In this document: positions 53,858 through 63,926 of the stretch, one piece after another | Numbering within the stretch: position 1 is the stretch's first letter | Layout of the letters: each line of letters opens with the position of its first letter | Origin: Entoloma clypeatum | Lineage: Eukaryota > Basidiomycota > Agaricomycetes > Agaricales > Entolomataceae | DNA: 64,000 nt | Reading direction: 5' to 3' | Assembly: GCA_963565915.1 (NCBI GenBank) | Contig: OY751489.1 | Span: forward strand, 2,542,001 to 2,606,000 | Notes under the pieces: model-generated | Database searches by the model: none | What the model was told of the DNA's origin: nothing | What the model saw: only the letters and a program-made list of their open reading frames with translations | Program-made: the position numbers and the translations under genes

Positions 53858-54571
53858 TGTTATATCCGTCTCCAAATCTCCGATCCACTCCGATCATCCT
53901 CCGACATTCCGGACATCCGTTACCTCCACATCTCCACATGTTGCCATCGCGCATTTCATATTCATAACTCCATGCCTTTATGCATTTCATATTCATATTC
54001 CTGTTTACTTATGCATCGCCTTTTCTGCATGGTCCGTTGACCGACATCTCCGATGTTTGTTACAGTCGCTGGCAACTTACGCCACAACTCCGGACCTACT
54101 CCGACCATCTCCATAAAGTAATCTCATTTAGGTATTTAAGCTCGTACCATACCTGTAGTTCCTCAGTTCGAATATCAACAAAGTTCACTCCTCTACTCCC
54201 CGTTCATGCCAGAGATCCTCGCTGTGGTACAATACGCCGACGACATCCTCATCTACTGCTCTTCCTCCATCGTTACCCTTCGACGAGCTCAGTACTGTGT
54301 CTGAGTCATAACTCTGACATCGTCCGACCATTTCCACATCAACGTGTCTCTCACCGAGATCTCTCCTCCGACCTCCGCACCTCCGACCTCTCCTGCAACC
54401 TCCTGAAATTGGGACACCTTATCCAACAAACGGCGGCGCAACACATACGTTGAAGCCATGTCCCTCCCCTTTGTCGTTCCTCTGCATTTCCAGAGTTTCC
54501 GCTCCGGTCTCAGTCCTACATCCGACCTCCGACGGACTCCGACAAAGCTCCAACTTTTCACCTACTTAACA
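53858..54571 (+). repeat. gypsy-4 5' LTR
   Basis: Begins TGTTA and probably ends TAACA at 54571 (714 bp). The matching right LTR is visible only for 576 bp, so the end is by TIR logic alone. It contains a TATTTAAG box near 54132 and a short frame with a YADD motif (listed separately). Confidence 0.8.
54206..54304 (+). other. LINE-type RT fragment embedded in the gypsy-4 LTR
   Basis: In-frame ATG to TGA, 32 codons: AVVQYADDILIYCSSS, the catalytic box of non-LTR reverse transcriptases. HFHINVSLT further on resembles the following RT motif. It is repeated in the right LTR at 60839-60937, where YADD has become YADN by a CpG transition. It looks like a captured scrap of LINE coding sequence; chance similarity is possible. 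Confidence 0.5.
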
Positions 54572-54611
54572 GTATATTCGAACTCAAACCGTTTTTGGAT
54601 TCCTGCTAGTC

Positions 54612-55769
54612 ATGGCACTCCAAAACACCACGACAGCAAAAGCCGCAGAAGCTGGCACTTCTAGGCAGCAAGTTCTACAAAATGTCGAACAACATTTAAC
54701 AGAACTATCCCCCGTAACTCCGACTACTCCGACACCTCCGGGTTTTTGGCCCATCACACCTCCGCATAATATTCCAATCCCCACTTCCCCCATAGAATCA
54801 GCACCCCCGTCTCCTCAGAATATTTTTGGCCCACAAGCCCTTGCGGATGCTTTCCTCTTAATGACCAATGAACTCAAACACAGCAAAGGTCACAAGCATC
54901 ACAAAAAGGCCAAGGATCCGGACACCTTCGATGGTTCCGATCCCCGGAAACTGAACCAGTTCATCCTCCAATGCACATTGTTCTTCCGCGACAACTCCGA
55001 GTATGACGATGACTCTGCCAAAATCACTCTTGCCAGCTCTTTCCTCCAAGGCACAGCTCTCAATTATTTCGAGCATTTCATCATTGAACCAGACCCGGAC
55101 AACCCCCCGGACTGGTACAAAGATTGGTCCGCATTCCTCCGCATGCTCTGCACGGAATTCGGGATCATTGACCCCGTTGTGGATGCTGCCGACTCTCTGG
55201 ACAATCTCAAAATGCACGAAAATCAACATATTCTCAAGTATAATATCGAGTTCACACGCCTTGCTGCCAAAACGCACTGGGACAGCTCCGCCCTGCATCA
55301 CCGGTACTACTCCGGGTTGGCGGAGCGGATTAAAGATGTCCTTGGGACTCAAGCAAAGCCAAGCACGTTACCAGCACTTAGGGAGCTAGCACAGACTATT
55401 GATGCTTGCCACTGGGAATGTCATCGCGAGAAATCCCGCTCTGACAAGTCTGCATCCAAATCCGACAAATCCGAAGCTAAAACCCCCTCCGCAAACTCCG
55501 ATAAAAACTTCAAAGCCAAACTGCAGACACAGAACCAGGGCAAACAGTCGAAGCCTTCCTCCACTCCCAAGTCCGACATCTCCGACAAACTCGGAAAAGA
55601 CGGAAAGCTAACTCCAGAGGAACGCAAACACCGTTTTGACAACAACCTCTGTATGTTTTGTGGCAAAGCTGGACATGTCGCGAAAGATTGCCTGAAGTCT
55701 TCGCCCTCCGCCTCTAAGGCTAAGGCGCGCGCTGCCCAAGCCAAGACCACGGATGAAACAAAAAATTAG
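54612..55769 (+). CDS. gypsy-4 Gag
   Basis: An intact 385-codon frame with a good ATG. It has a Thr/Pro-rich N-terminus and a Ty3-type capsid domain about 90-270 (KDPDTFDGSDPRKLNQFIL; LTLASS-like, with WSAFLRMLCTEFG; SALHHRYYSGL). A Ser/Lys-rich stretch follows (about 280-340) and one CCHC knuckle at about 355-368 (CMFCGKAGHVAKDC). It ends AAAAAAT-TAG, with the pol frame entered by -1 slippage. It forms the virus-like particle and binds RNA (family role). Confidence 0.9.
   Translation: MALQNTTTAKAAEAGTSRQQVLQNVEQHLTELSPVTPTTPTPPGFWPITPPHNIPIPTSPIESAPPSPQNIFGPQALADAFLLMTNELKHSKGHKHHKKAKDPDTFDGSDPRKLNQFILQCTLFFRDNSEYDDDSAKITLASSFLQGTALNYFEHFIIEPDPDNPPDWYKDWSAFLRMLCTEFGIIDPVVDAADSLDNLKMHENQHILKYNIEFTRLAAKTHWDSSALHHRYYSGLAERIKDVLGTQAKPSTLPALRELAQTIDACHWECHREKSRSDKSASKSDKSEAKTPSANSDKNFKAKLQTQNQGKQSKPSSTPKSDISDKLGKDGKLTPEERKHRFDNNLCMFCGKAGHVAKDCLKSSPSASKAKARAAQAKTTDETKN
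55760..55766 (+). promoter_or_regulatory. probable -1 ribosomal frameshift site gag/pol
   Basis: The heptamer A-AAA-AAT in the gag phase immediately precedes the gag TAG stop. The -1 frame is open from here without interruption into the retropepsin (ALVDSGSTHCF at about 55918). This fits the XXXYYYZ rule for simultaneous slippage. A downstream pseudoknot was not assessed. Confidence 0.7.
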
Positions 55770-58700
55770 CGGGCAGTCCACAGGACTCTGTATGGCCTGA
55801 GGACTGCATTGAACCCATCCGTACTACCGCTCTACTCAACGCTTCCGCTCTTTCCAATCCCAATTCCCTCTGTGTCCGACTTACATCTCCGCTTATCTCT
55901 GATTCTTCTCCGATAGCCGCCCTTGTGGACTCTGGCTCTACTCATTGTTTTATTGACTCCCGTTATGCTTCATCCTATAAACTCCCTTTCACCTCCATAC
56001 CTCCGATCAAACTTAAATTATTTGACGGAACGTCCAACTCCATCATTACTCAGGCGGTTGATCTCCCTGTATACTTTTCCTCCGGTGAATATATGGCCAT
56101 TACAGCCTACGTGACTCCGCTCGATTCCTCCTGTTCTATGGTTCTTGGATACAACTGGCTCACCCGCTACAATCCTATGATTGACTGGATATTGGGCAGT
56201 ATTACTTTCCGTCCACAGCTCTTGAAGGAGTCTCCGACCTTGACGTCTTCTGCCAGGTCAGCTCCGCTACCTCCGCAGACCTCTCCCGATACTCCGACCT
56301 CCGACTCCGGCACACCCGCTGCTACTCCGGACGTTGTCCCGAATATTGCATTGATAAATGCAGCCGCATTTGTGCGCGCTTGCAAACTTCCGGGTGCCCA
56401 ATCTTTCCAAATTCACCTCTCCGACCACACGATCTCTGCCCAATCCGCTTCCATGTCCGAGGAACCTCCGGACCTCTCCCATATCCCAGAGGAATATCAC
56501 GATTTTGCCAATGTTTTTAGCAAGGCAAAAGCAGACACCCTCGCTCCGCATCGTCCGTATGACCTCCGCATCGAGTTAGAAGACGGATCAACTCCCCCTA
56601 TTGGCCCTATGTACTCCATTTCACAATCCGAACTATCTGCCCTGCGAAACTTCATAGACGAACATTTGGCCATTGGTTTCATTCGCCCCTCTCGCTCTCC
56701 GTTTGTCCGAAAGAATGACGGTTCCCTCCACCTGTATGTCGACTATCGGGGCCTGAACAAAGTTACCAAGAAGGATCGATACCCTCTTCCGCTCATCTCC
56801 GACCTCCTCTCCACTGCCGGAAAAGTGCACGTTTATACCACTCTCGATCTCCAGCTTGCATATCATCTTGTCCGTATTGCCGATGGAGATGAATGGAAAA
56901 CCGCTTTCCGCACTCGTTACGGATCGTTTGAATGGCTTGTTATGCCTTTTGGACTATCCAACGCCCCTGCTGCTTTTCAGCGATTTGTGAATGACATCTT
57001 CAGTGACCTCCTCGATGTTACAGTGGTGGTCTACCTCGACGACATTCTCATTTACTCTGACGACCCCGCCAAGCATCCCGACGATGTCAAGGAAGTTCTC
57101 CGATGTCTCCGCAAGAATGGACTTTATGTCCGCTCCGACAAGTGCAAATTTTCTGTCGACACAGTCGAATATCTTGATTTCATCCTTTCTCCCTCCAGTC
57201 TCCGCATGTCCGAAACCAAGGTGAAGACCATTCAAGAGTGGCCTGAACCTCAAAAAGTGAAGGATGTACAGTCTTTCCTTGGATTCGTGAATTTCTATCG
57301 ACGTTTCATCCATGGTTATTTGGACATCGTTGTTCCGCTCACCCAACTCACCCGGAAGGGTACTCCGTTCCGTTTCTCTGACTCCGCATGGAGTGCGTTC
57401 AACAAGTTGAAGCTCACTTTTACCAAAGCACCGGTCCTCACTCATTGGATTCCTGATTGACCTATTATCATCGAGACGGACGCCTCCGACTATGCACTTG
57501 GTGCTATTTTGTCCATCCGGACCTCCGACGAGGAGATACACCCAGTAGTGTTCCACTCCCGCACCTTCACCGCCCTGGAACTCAACTACGACATGCACAA
57601 CAAGGAGTTACTTGCTATCCATGAAGCATTCAAGGTATGGCGACATTACCTTGAAGGCTCCGCTGCTCCGATCGACGTTGTTACAGACCACAAGAACCTG
57701 GAGTACTTCGCCACTACAAAGGTTCTCACCTGCCGACAGGCCCGGTGGTCCAAGTTCCTCTCTCAGTTCAATCTCTTGATTCGCTTCCGCCCCGGACATC
57801 TTGGTACCAAGCCGGACTCTTTGACTAGACGATGGGACGTCTATCCCAAAGAGGGGAATAGTGACTATGCATCGGTAAATCCAAGCAACTTCCAACCAGT
57901 CTTTTCCCAAGAACAGCTGTCCGCATCTCTCTGAGCTATGGAGTTGTTCACCCCTGTTCTCCGTGCCACAGTCATAATGGACATTGAACAGTTGCACTCC
58001 GACATCCTCCGTTTACTCCCATCCGACCCAATCTATGCCGACCATCTCAAGGAGCCCAAACCGCACTGGTCCGTAGACTCCGACGGTTTCCTCCGTCATA
58101 GTGGTCACATTTATGTCCCCGACTCTGATATCCTCCGGCTCCGCACCCTCCGCAACAAGCACGACCATATTCTCTCCGGACACCCTGGACAGAACAAGAC
58201 AGTTAGTCTCATTCAACAAGATTATACTTGGCCTGCTGTTCGAGACTTTGTCAAAAAGTACTGCAAATCCTGCACCACTTGCAGGCGCTCTAAACCTCAA
58301 CGCCACAAGCCTATGGTATGCTGAAGCAACTCCCAGTTCCGAACCTTCCGTGGAACTCCATATCCATGGACTTCATCGAGACACTTCCGACCTCCGGCGG
58401 TTTTGACGCAATCCTTGTTATTGTTGACCAAATGACAAAACAAAGCATTTTTGTTTCGACTATGATCCACTGCACCTCCGAAGATCTAGCCACCTTGTTC
58501 ATCCTGCATGTGTTCTCCAAGCATGGAGTACCGGAACATGTCACCTCCGACTGAGGCCCAGAGTTCGTCTCCCGCTTTTTCCGCTCCCTTGGAAAAGCCC
58601 TCAACATGACTCTGCACTTCACCTCTGGCTACCATCCTGAAGGCGATGGTCAAACCGAACGTACCAACCAAACCTTGGAACAGTACCTCCGCATCTTCTG

Positions 58701-59445
58701 CAACTATCAGCAGGACAACTGGTCCGAGCTACTTCTGCTTGCGGAGTTCATGTACAACAATGCTCCGAGTGCTACGACCGGGATCTCGCCCTTCTTCGCC
58801 AATAAAGGTTATCATCCGAACCTCTCCGTCCATCCGGAGCGCGACCTCGCATCCGCCTGTGCCCGACAATTCGTCGTAGACCTGGACGAGCTTCACCAAG
58901 AACTCAAATTCACAATCCTAGAAGCTCAACAATGTTATCAAGGCCCCGCCGATCTCCGGCGTGCTCTGCCCCCTCCGCTCGAAGGAGGACAGCAAGCGTT
59001 TGTGAAGGCTAAGTTTTTCCGCACTACATGACCCTCCAAAAAGCTGTCTGAAAAGTACCTTGGCCCCTTTGACATCCTTGCCAGGAATGGTACACACTCT
59101 TACACCCTCCGACTTCCGGACACCATACGCGGTGTTCACCCCGTTTTCCACATCTCCATGCTGGAGCCATCTGTTCCGAATGTCATTCCAAACCGGACAG
59201 TAACTCTGCCTCCTCCAATTGATGTTGAAGGAGAAGTGGAATATGAAATCGCCAAAATCCTTGACACCAAACTGGATCGTTGGTGTTCTTGCAAACTGCT
59301 CTACCTAGTCCGTTGGCTAGGCTATGAAGGAACCAATGAGGAACAGTCCTGGCTACCCGCCACGGAACTTGAACACGCGACGGACTTAGTCGCAGATTTC
59401 CACTCCACGTATCCGGAGAAACTGGGCCCCTTATCATGCCTATAG
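55766..59445 (+). pseudogene. gypsy-4 Pol (PR-RT-RNase H-INT-chromodomain)
   Basis: PR DSGSTHCF (55928) and VLGYNWL. RT includes YPLPLISDL and TLDLQLAYHLVRI, with YLDD near 57032 and FLGFVNFYRRFI. TGA at 57458 (WIPD*PIIIETDAS) precedes RNase H ([17 protein letters not shown]). Integrase zinc module HPGQNKTVSL...CTTCRRSK is followed by a 1-nt deletion near 58312. The core (SMDFIETLP; TSD*GPEF with TGA at 58552; YHPEGDGQTERTNQ) is followed by TGA at 59029 (FRTT*PSKKLSEKY) and the chromodomain (EVEYEIAKILDTK; YLVRWLGYE). The three TGAs are all plausible CGA-Arg sites, the last two strongly conserved in the family. Confidence 0.9.
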
Positions 59446-59509
59446 AACCGCGCAAGACACTCATATTGCAAAATAAAATAAAATAAAAAACAATTAGAGG
59501 GGGGAGGGG

Positions 59510-60467
59510 CTACTGGGTTTTGGCCTTTTTGGCCGGCGGACCGTCATCCTCCGACTCTTCCTCCGGTTCTCCCTCCGCCTCCTCTTTCTCTGCTTGCAGT
59601 TCCGCAAGCTCCCCGTCTGCCAACCCCTCGACCTCCCCCTCGTCCTTTTCCTCTCCTTCTTCCTCTTCTCCATCCTCCGTCTCCGACTCCGGAGCCGCCG
59701 CCTCCAGCAGGAAATTCCGGTAGGCGAGGTGGTTGTTCATAAATTGTAGCTGCCGGAGCAGTGCCCAACCAACCCTCGCCGACTGCTCCCCCCTCTCTTC
59801 CAGAGCCTCCTGGAGCCTGCGGAGCTCCTCTGCGACCCCTGCACCGCAGCAGTTTTTTGCCCCGCTCGGGCCCACGACCTCTGCAACGGCTTCCTCCATC
59901 CTTCCCCACTTCTGCTTCGCCCACATCTCGCTGGCCCTCAGGCATACCCATTTGCCATCCTTGCACCGCTGGCATGCAGTGCCTTTTCCCTGCCTAAGGA
60001 GATTGTCAGTAAGAAAAAGGAAATGGAGAAGTGGGTACTCACAATGCCCACTTGCATTCCACCTTCGCCTGCGCACAGGCCTGACACGCCTCCCCCCAGA
60101 CCTCCGACTCCTCCGCTCCGCTCTCCGCCCTCTGTTTCCCTGCCTTCTTTGCCCTCTTCTTCTCCGCCTCCGCCTCCGCCTCCGCCTTTGCCTCCGCCTC
60201 TGCCCTCTTCTTCGCCTCTGCCTCCCTCGCCCTCCTCTCTGCCTCTGCCTTCTTCCTTGCCTCCGCCTCCTCCTTCTCCTTGCGTACCTGCGCCAGACGG
60301 CGCAGGAGCTCCTCTTCGGAGTCGTCGAGGTTGGCGCTGGAGCACGCGGGTTGTGTGTTTGAGTGTTGGGGCATGTTGGTGGTAACTGGAAGAAAACCCT
60401 TGGGCCGCTCATCTCCGTTAAATAACCGAGACCACATGACCTTGTTTATTTTCTCGCGGTCTTCCAT
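59510..60467 (-). CDS. antisense, spliced Zn2Cys6-cluster protein gene in gypsy-4
   Basis: Minus-strand gene between the chromodomain and 3' LTR. Exon 1 runs 60467-60043 (ATG at 60467, just outside the LTR). An intron of 49 nt (60042-59994, GTGAGT...TTAG) has canonical fungal ends. Exon 2 runs 59993-59510. The spliced product is 302 aa: an N-terminal part, an Ala/Glu/Lys/Arg-rich coiled-coil-like segment (about 50-120), then six cysteines spaced C-x2-C-x6-C-x10-C-x2-C-x6-C (CQACAQAKVEC / CQRCKDGKWVC), the exact Zn(II)2Cys6 pattern. The intron lies between Cys3 and Cys4. A helical region and an acidic Glu/Asp-rich tail follow, ending in PPAKKAKTQ, a likely nuclear signal. A DNA-binding or silencing-related role is inferred only from the cluster. 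A later ATG (60374) is possible. Confidence 0.7.
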
Positions 60468-60480
60468 GGGTGTCAGACCT

Positions 60481-61069
60481 AAGAGGGGAATACTGTTATA
60501 TCCGTCTCCGAATCTCCGATCCACTCCGATCGTCCTCCGACATTCCGGACATCTGTTACCTCCGCATCTCCACATGTTGCCATCGCGCATTTCATATTCA
60601 TAACTCCATGCCTTTATGCATTTCATATTCATATTCCTGTTTACTTATGCATCGCCTTTTCTGCATGGTCCGTTGACCGACATCTCCGATGTTTGTTACA
60701 GTCGCTGGCAACTTACGCCACAACTCCGGACCTACTCCGACCATCTCCATAAAGTAATCTCATTTAGGTATTTAAGCTCGTACCATACCTGTAGTTCCTC
60801 AGTTCGAATATCAACAAAGTTCACTCCTCTACTCCCCATTCATGCCAGAGATCCTCGCTGTGGTACAATATGCCGACAACATCCTCATCTACTGCTCTTC
60901 CTCCATCGTTACCCTTCGACAAGCTCAGTACTGTGTCTGAGTCATAACTCTGACATCGTCCGACCATTTCCACATCAACGTGTCTCTCACCGAGATCTCT
61001 CCTCCGACCTCCGCACCTCCGACCTCTCCTGCGACCTCCTGAAATTGGGACACCTTATCCAACAAACGG
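60481..61069 (+). repeat. gypsy-4 PPT and interrupted 3' LTR
   Basis: A purine tract AAGAGGGGAA (60481-60490) precedes TGTTATATCC at 60494. The LTR is cut at 61069 by the element starting at 61070; the corresponding point in the 5' LTR is 54433. Confidence 0.9.
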
Positions 61070-61397
61070 TGTGGAGGTGCGAACTGACTACGGACGGAGC
61101 AGGCGGTCGCAGGGAAGTCTCCGGAGAGCAGAGGTGACTGGTCGGTCGGGATCGGACACAGAACGAAGGCCGTGAAGAAAGAGCACGCGGAGACTTGTTC
61201 TCAAACGTGGCTGAGAGAGATGGGGGAAAGGAAGAAAAGATCGATTCCGTTCCCTTGGGAAAAGAAGTACAGGAAGGTTCATTATATACGAGAAATCATA
61301 ATTAATAATATAAGGACTTCGAGTGTCATTGAGACGTCACTGAAATCCGAGAAACGACAGGAAGTGATCTGTCTGTACAGTGCATAGCACTACTACA
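61070..61397 (-). repeat. LTR of the gag-only element
   Basis: The right boundary at 61397 is inferred from TGT...ACA ends (minus: TGTAGTAGTG...CCTCCACA). In minus orientation it has a TATATAAT box near 61285 followed by a CT-rich stretch, typical of fungal promoters. Confidence 0.6.
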
Positions 61398-62058
61398 AGT
61401 GGGGGAACTTTAAACGATGACCCCATCGTTTCCGTCAAACTGAAAACCAGGAATATCAATGAAAATCCGCTTGATGAGAGGTCGCCGGCAAGAAGAGTGA
61501 ACCTCCAGCTTTGTCAACGAAGGGAATGACTCGGGGAGAGGCCATGGTGGAGAGCAGCTGGCCCCCACAGCGCTCCTTGATGATTATCCACCAGAATCCT
61601 GCTCAACCTTACCGTCCAACAAAGACTAGGCCTTCCCGAACACTCAACGGCATCGCAACGACAGCTTGATGAGAGGATAGACGGGGGAAATCTTGATGAT
61701 GGCACTGGACAGCAGCAACGATAGTGGTAAAATGCAGAGGTGAGGAAAAGAAAGATTAGGAGTAAGAAAAATCCTTGGCAGGAAACGAGAGGTGATACGT
61801 CGAGGTCAAGGGTGTAATGAAGAGAAGGAAGGTCGCAAATTGGTACACAAACAGAAGATGGCGAAGAAGTGCAAGATGTTCAAAGATATTAATATAAGTG
61901 TGATGATGTGACTAAAATGAAGAATGAGAGGGTAGAATACAGGAGCGGATGAAAAAGTCAAGTCAAAAATGAAATGAAGAGGAAATGAAGGTAGGACGAA
62001 AACATCCTTCAATGTGTTGAGAGAATTTGTAGTCGAGGTCTTGAGGCATAGAAGTATG
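61398..62058. other. non-coding 3' internal region of the gag-only element
   Basis: No frame longer than 89 codons, no pol motif and no repeat recognised. The place where pol would be expected is simply absent. Confidence 0.5.
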
Positions 62059-63702
62059 CTAAACAAGGGAATCAAAGTAATAAGTTAAACAATTGTCAAT
62101 GGAAGTAAGAGATGAATTGAAAGTCTTAGGGTTAACGATCTTGAATTCGGGCTTGCATTGGACAAAAGAAAATTCGAAATCTTGATGGGAATCGAGCAAG
62201 GTTGAGGTTTTGGATGGGGAAATTGAAGAACTAGAGTCGACTTCCCAAACAGAGTCATCGTCGTCGATGTATAAAGAAATTATGTCGAATTTGTCGTTGT
62301 AGCTTGGAACCAATCGGCAAATGTTCAAATCTTGACGTTGAAGAGTGGTCGCGTTCAAGTTCTCGTTGTCAGCTTGAGAGACAGTCATGTTGGCAGATGG
62401 TATAGGCTCTCTGGGGAGAGAAGTATCAGCGTTAGAATCATTGTTGAGATAGAAGGATATGATATCAAAATCTTCGGAATCTTGTATGTCAGAATGCATT
62501 AGTGAAGCGTTGAAGTTTTGATTGATATGTTGACCAAAGAGAGTCGAACGACCAAGGCGCACGAGGTCTCCGATTGTAAATGGTGGTAGAATGTTGTCGA
62601 TTTTTGCCAGATGGCCCTGCTGATATTCATGAAGCAGCTGAGTGCGATACATAGAAAGACCAAGGAGCGCCAGTTCGCGGAAGCTAAAGCCAGAAGGATC
62701 ATAACCAGGCAACAGATTTATCAAAGAAAAGAGATGGCTTAGCGCTGGTGTCTGTTTATTCGGAAGAACAGCATTCGAGCATTCGTTGACCGTTTGTGGT
62801 ATTGGAGGGGGCCCATCTTGGCAGGACTTGAGTCTCAACGACGTTGGACAATGCTGAGCGAAACTTGAGGATGTCGAGCACAAGGTATTTGCAATGGAGG
62901 ATGACAATGGTGGCGAAGGTGATGAAGGTGGAATGTAGGGCTTGCATGGTTGCTGTTCGTGAGTAGCATTCAAACTCGACGGTGTTGAGCAATGTGTAGA
63001 CGGTTCGGGCGATGGGGTTGGTAAAGAAGGATGGGCGAAACGTCGATGTTGGTGTCGATGGGCGACCGGGAAGGAAGTTGATGTCGTGGGTCGTATTTGG
63101 CTTGAAGTTCCTGATGGCTGGGATGACGTTTTGATGGAAGATGATCTCGTCGAAGTTTCAGGCAATGACGTGACATGAATGGAAAAATTATCGAGAACAA
63201 GTTCAGGTTGCTTCTGGGTATGCCAAAGAAGACCTGAAACGCCACCGTGAGTTCCACGAGAAGAAGGTAAAGGCTCACCGTTGGGGAGACTTAGGACCTT
63301 GCCATCCAGGGACCAAATAACGAGGCCTTTGTTGATGAGCTTGTCAACTTCAGGGCAAAAGCGGATACCGGGATCATGGTCGCGCGTGTCGCATATAAGG
63401 CACCTACGGCGGTCACGGCGCCGAGACGGTTTAGAGAAGGACGTACCTTGTCGAAGAAGAATGTCAATCGTAGACTGCAGTTGCTGAACGAGCTTGGAAA
63501 GGGCTTCAATTTTTGATGAGAGGGCTTCGGTCGTGTCGGATGATGTGGAACTTGAGTCATGATGGGATCGTTGCAGGTGTTGTTTCTGGGTTGGCGAGTC
63601 GGCGGTTTTGGTGCCAAAATTGTCACTTGAGGACGAGGGTGCAATATCAAAAGAAAGAGGTGGTGACTCGTGTTTGCTATGTGTCGAATATCGAGATGCC
63701 AT
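62059..63702 (-). CDS. Gag-like protein of the gag-only element
   Basis: An intact 547-codon ATG frame. A Ser-rich N-terminus leads to a coiled-coil segment (about 60-86; SSKIEALSKLVQQLQSTIDILL) and a basic RRRDRRR patch. A zinc-knuckle-like C-x2-C-x4-H-x6-C follows (CLICDTRDHDPGIRFC, about 100-115), then the GKVLSLPNGEPLP segment that follows the knuckle in many basidiomycete gypsy gag proteins. The Ser/Thr/Pro-rich remainder is disordered-looking with acidic IISFYLNNDSN and IISLYIDDDDS repeats (about 425 and 480). No protease motif. It probably coats RNA and depends on another element's Pol. Confidence 0.7.
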   Translation of the reverse strand: MASRYSTHSKHESPPLSFDIAPSSSSDNFGTKTADSPTQKQHLQRSHHDSSSTSSDTTEALSSKIEALSKLVQQLQSTIDILLRQGTSFSKPSRRRDRRRCLICDTRDHDPGIRFCPEVDKLINKGLVIWSLDGKVLSLPNGEPLPSSRGTHGGVSGLLWHTQKQPELVLDNFSIHVTSLPETSTRSSSIKTSSQPSGTSSQIRPTTSTSFPVAHRHQHRRFAHPSLPTPSPEPSTHCSTPSSLNATHEQQPCKPYIPPSSPSPPLSSSIANTLCSTSSSFAQHCPTSLRLKSCQDGPPPIPQTVNECSNAVLPNKQTPALSHLFSLINLLPGYDPSGFSFRELALLGLSMYRTQLLHEYQQGHLAKIDNILPPFTIGDLVRLGRSTLFGQHINQNFNASLMHSDIQDSEDFDIISFYLNNDSNADTSLPREPIPSANMTVSQADNENLNATTLQRQDLNICRLVPSYNDKFDIISLYIDDDDSVWEVDSSSSISPSKTSTLLDSHQDFEFSFVQCKPEFKIVNPKTFNSSLTSIDNCLTYYFDSLV

Positions 63703-63926
63703 GATGTCTCGGGATCAAATATAATCACGATACGAGTATATCAGCGTACGATGGAGGTAAAAGAAACTTAACTTGATGATGATACGAGAGGGTCCGCCCC
63801 TCGTACGCAACAGAAAGCAAACAGTCCAGAAGTCCGCCCTTGGAGATCGAGGAGGATAAAATCAGCGGAAAGCTGAAAACACGATCCAATGACACGGAAA
63901 ACCAGTCCCCTGTCTCGGTCACCACT

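Larger units (their letters stand above)
53858..61069 (+). mobile_element. gypsy-4: Ty3/gypsy chromovirus with antisense gene
   Basis: Left LTR at 53858 (TGTTATATCC), right LTR at 60494, interrupted at 61070 by another LTR element so that its end lies beyond the window. The visible 576 bp of the two LTRs align without gaps and differ at nine sites by eye, all CpG transitions. The order is gag, -1 frameshift, pol with chromodomain, antisense gene, PPT, LTR. The putative left target duplication GAACC cannot be checked. Confidence 0.92.

Noticed and set aside
59520..60385. Plus-strand Ser/Pro/Leu-rich frames of up to 209 codons
   Set aside because: They are the complement of the antisense gene's Glu/Lys/Arg/Ala-rich coding sequence, have low-complexity composition and show no motif.
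60039..60632. 197-codon minus frame beginning inside the gypsy-4 LTR
   Set aside because: Its first 50 codons are LTR sequence with an accidental Met. I start the antisense gene at the ATG at 60467 outside the LTR, and its 3' end is replaced by splicing at 60042.
4802..61069. TGA recoded as a sense codon because so many frames are interrupted only by TGA
   Set aside because: The young copia-2 has none, TGA also ends frames as a true stop, and the same elements show CpG transitions in non-coding LTRs. Mutation explains it better.
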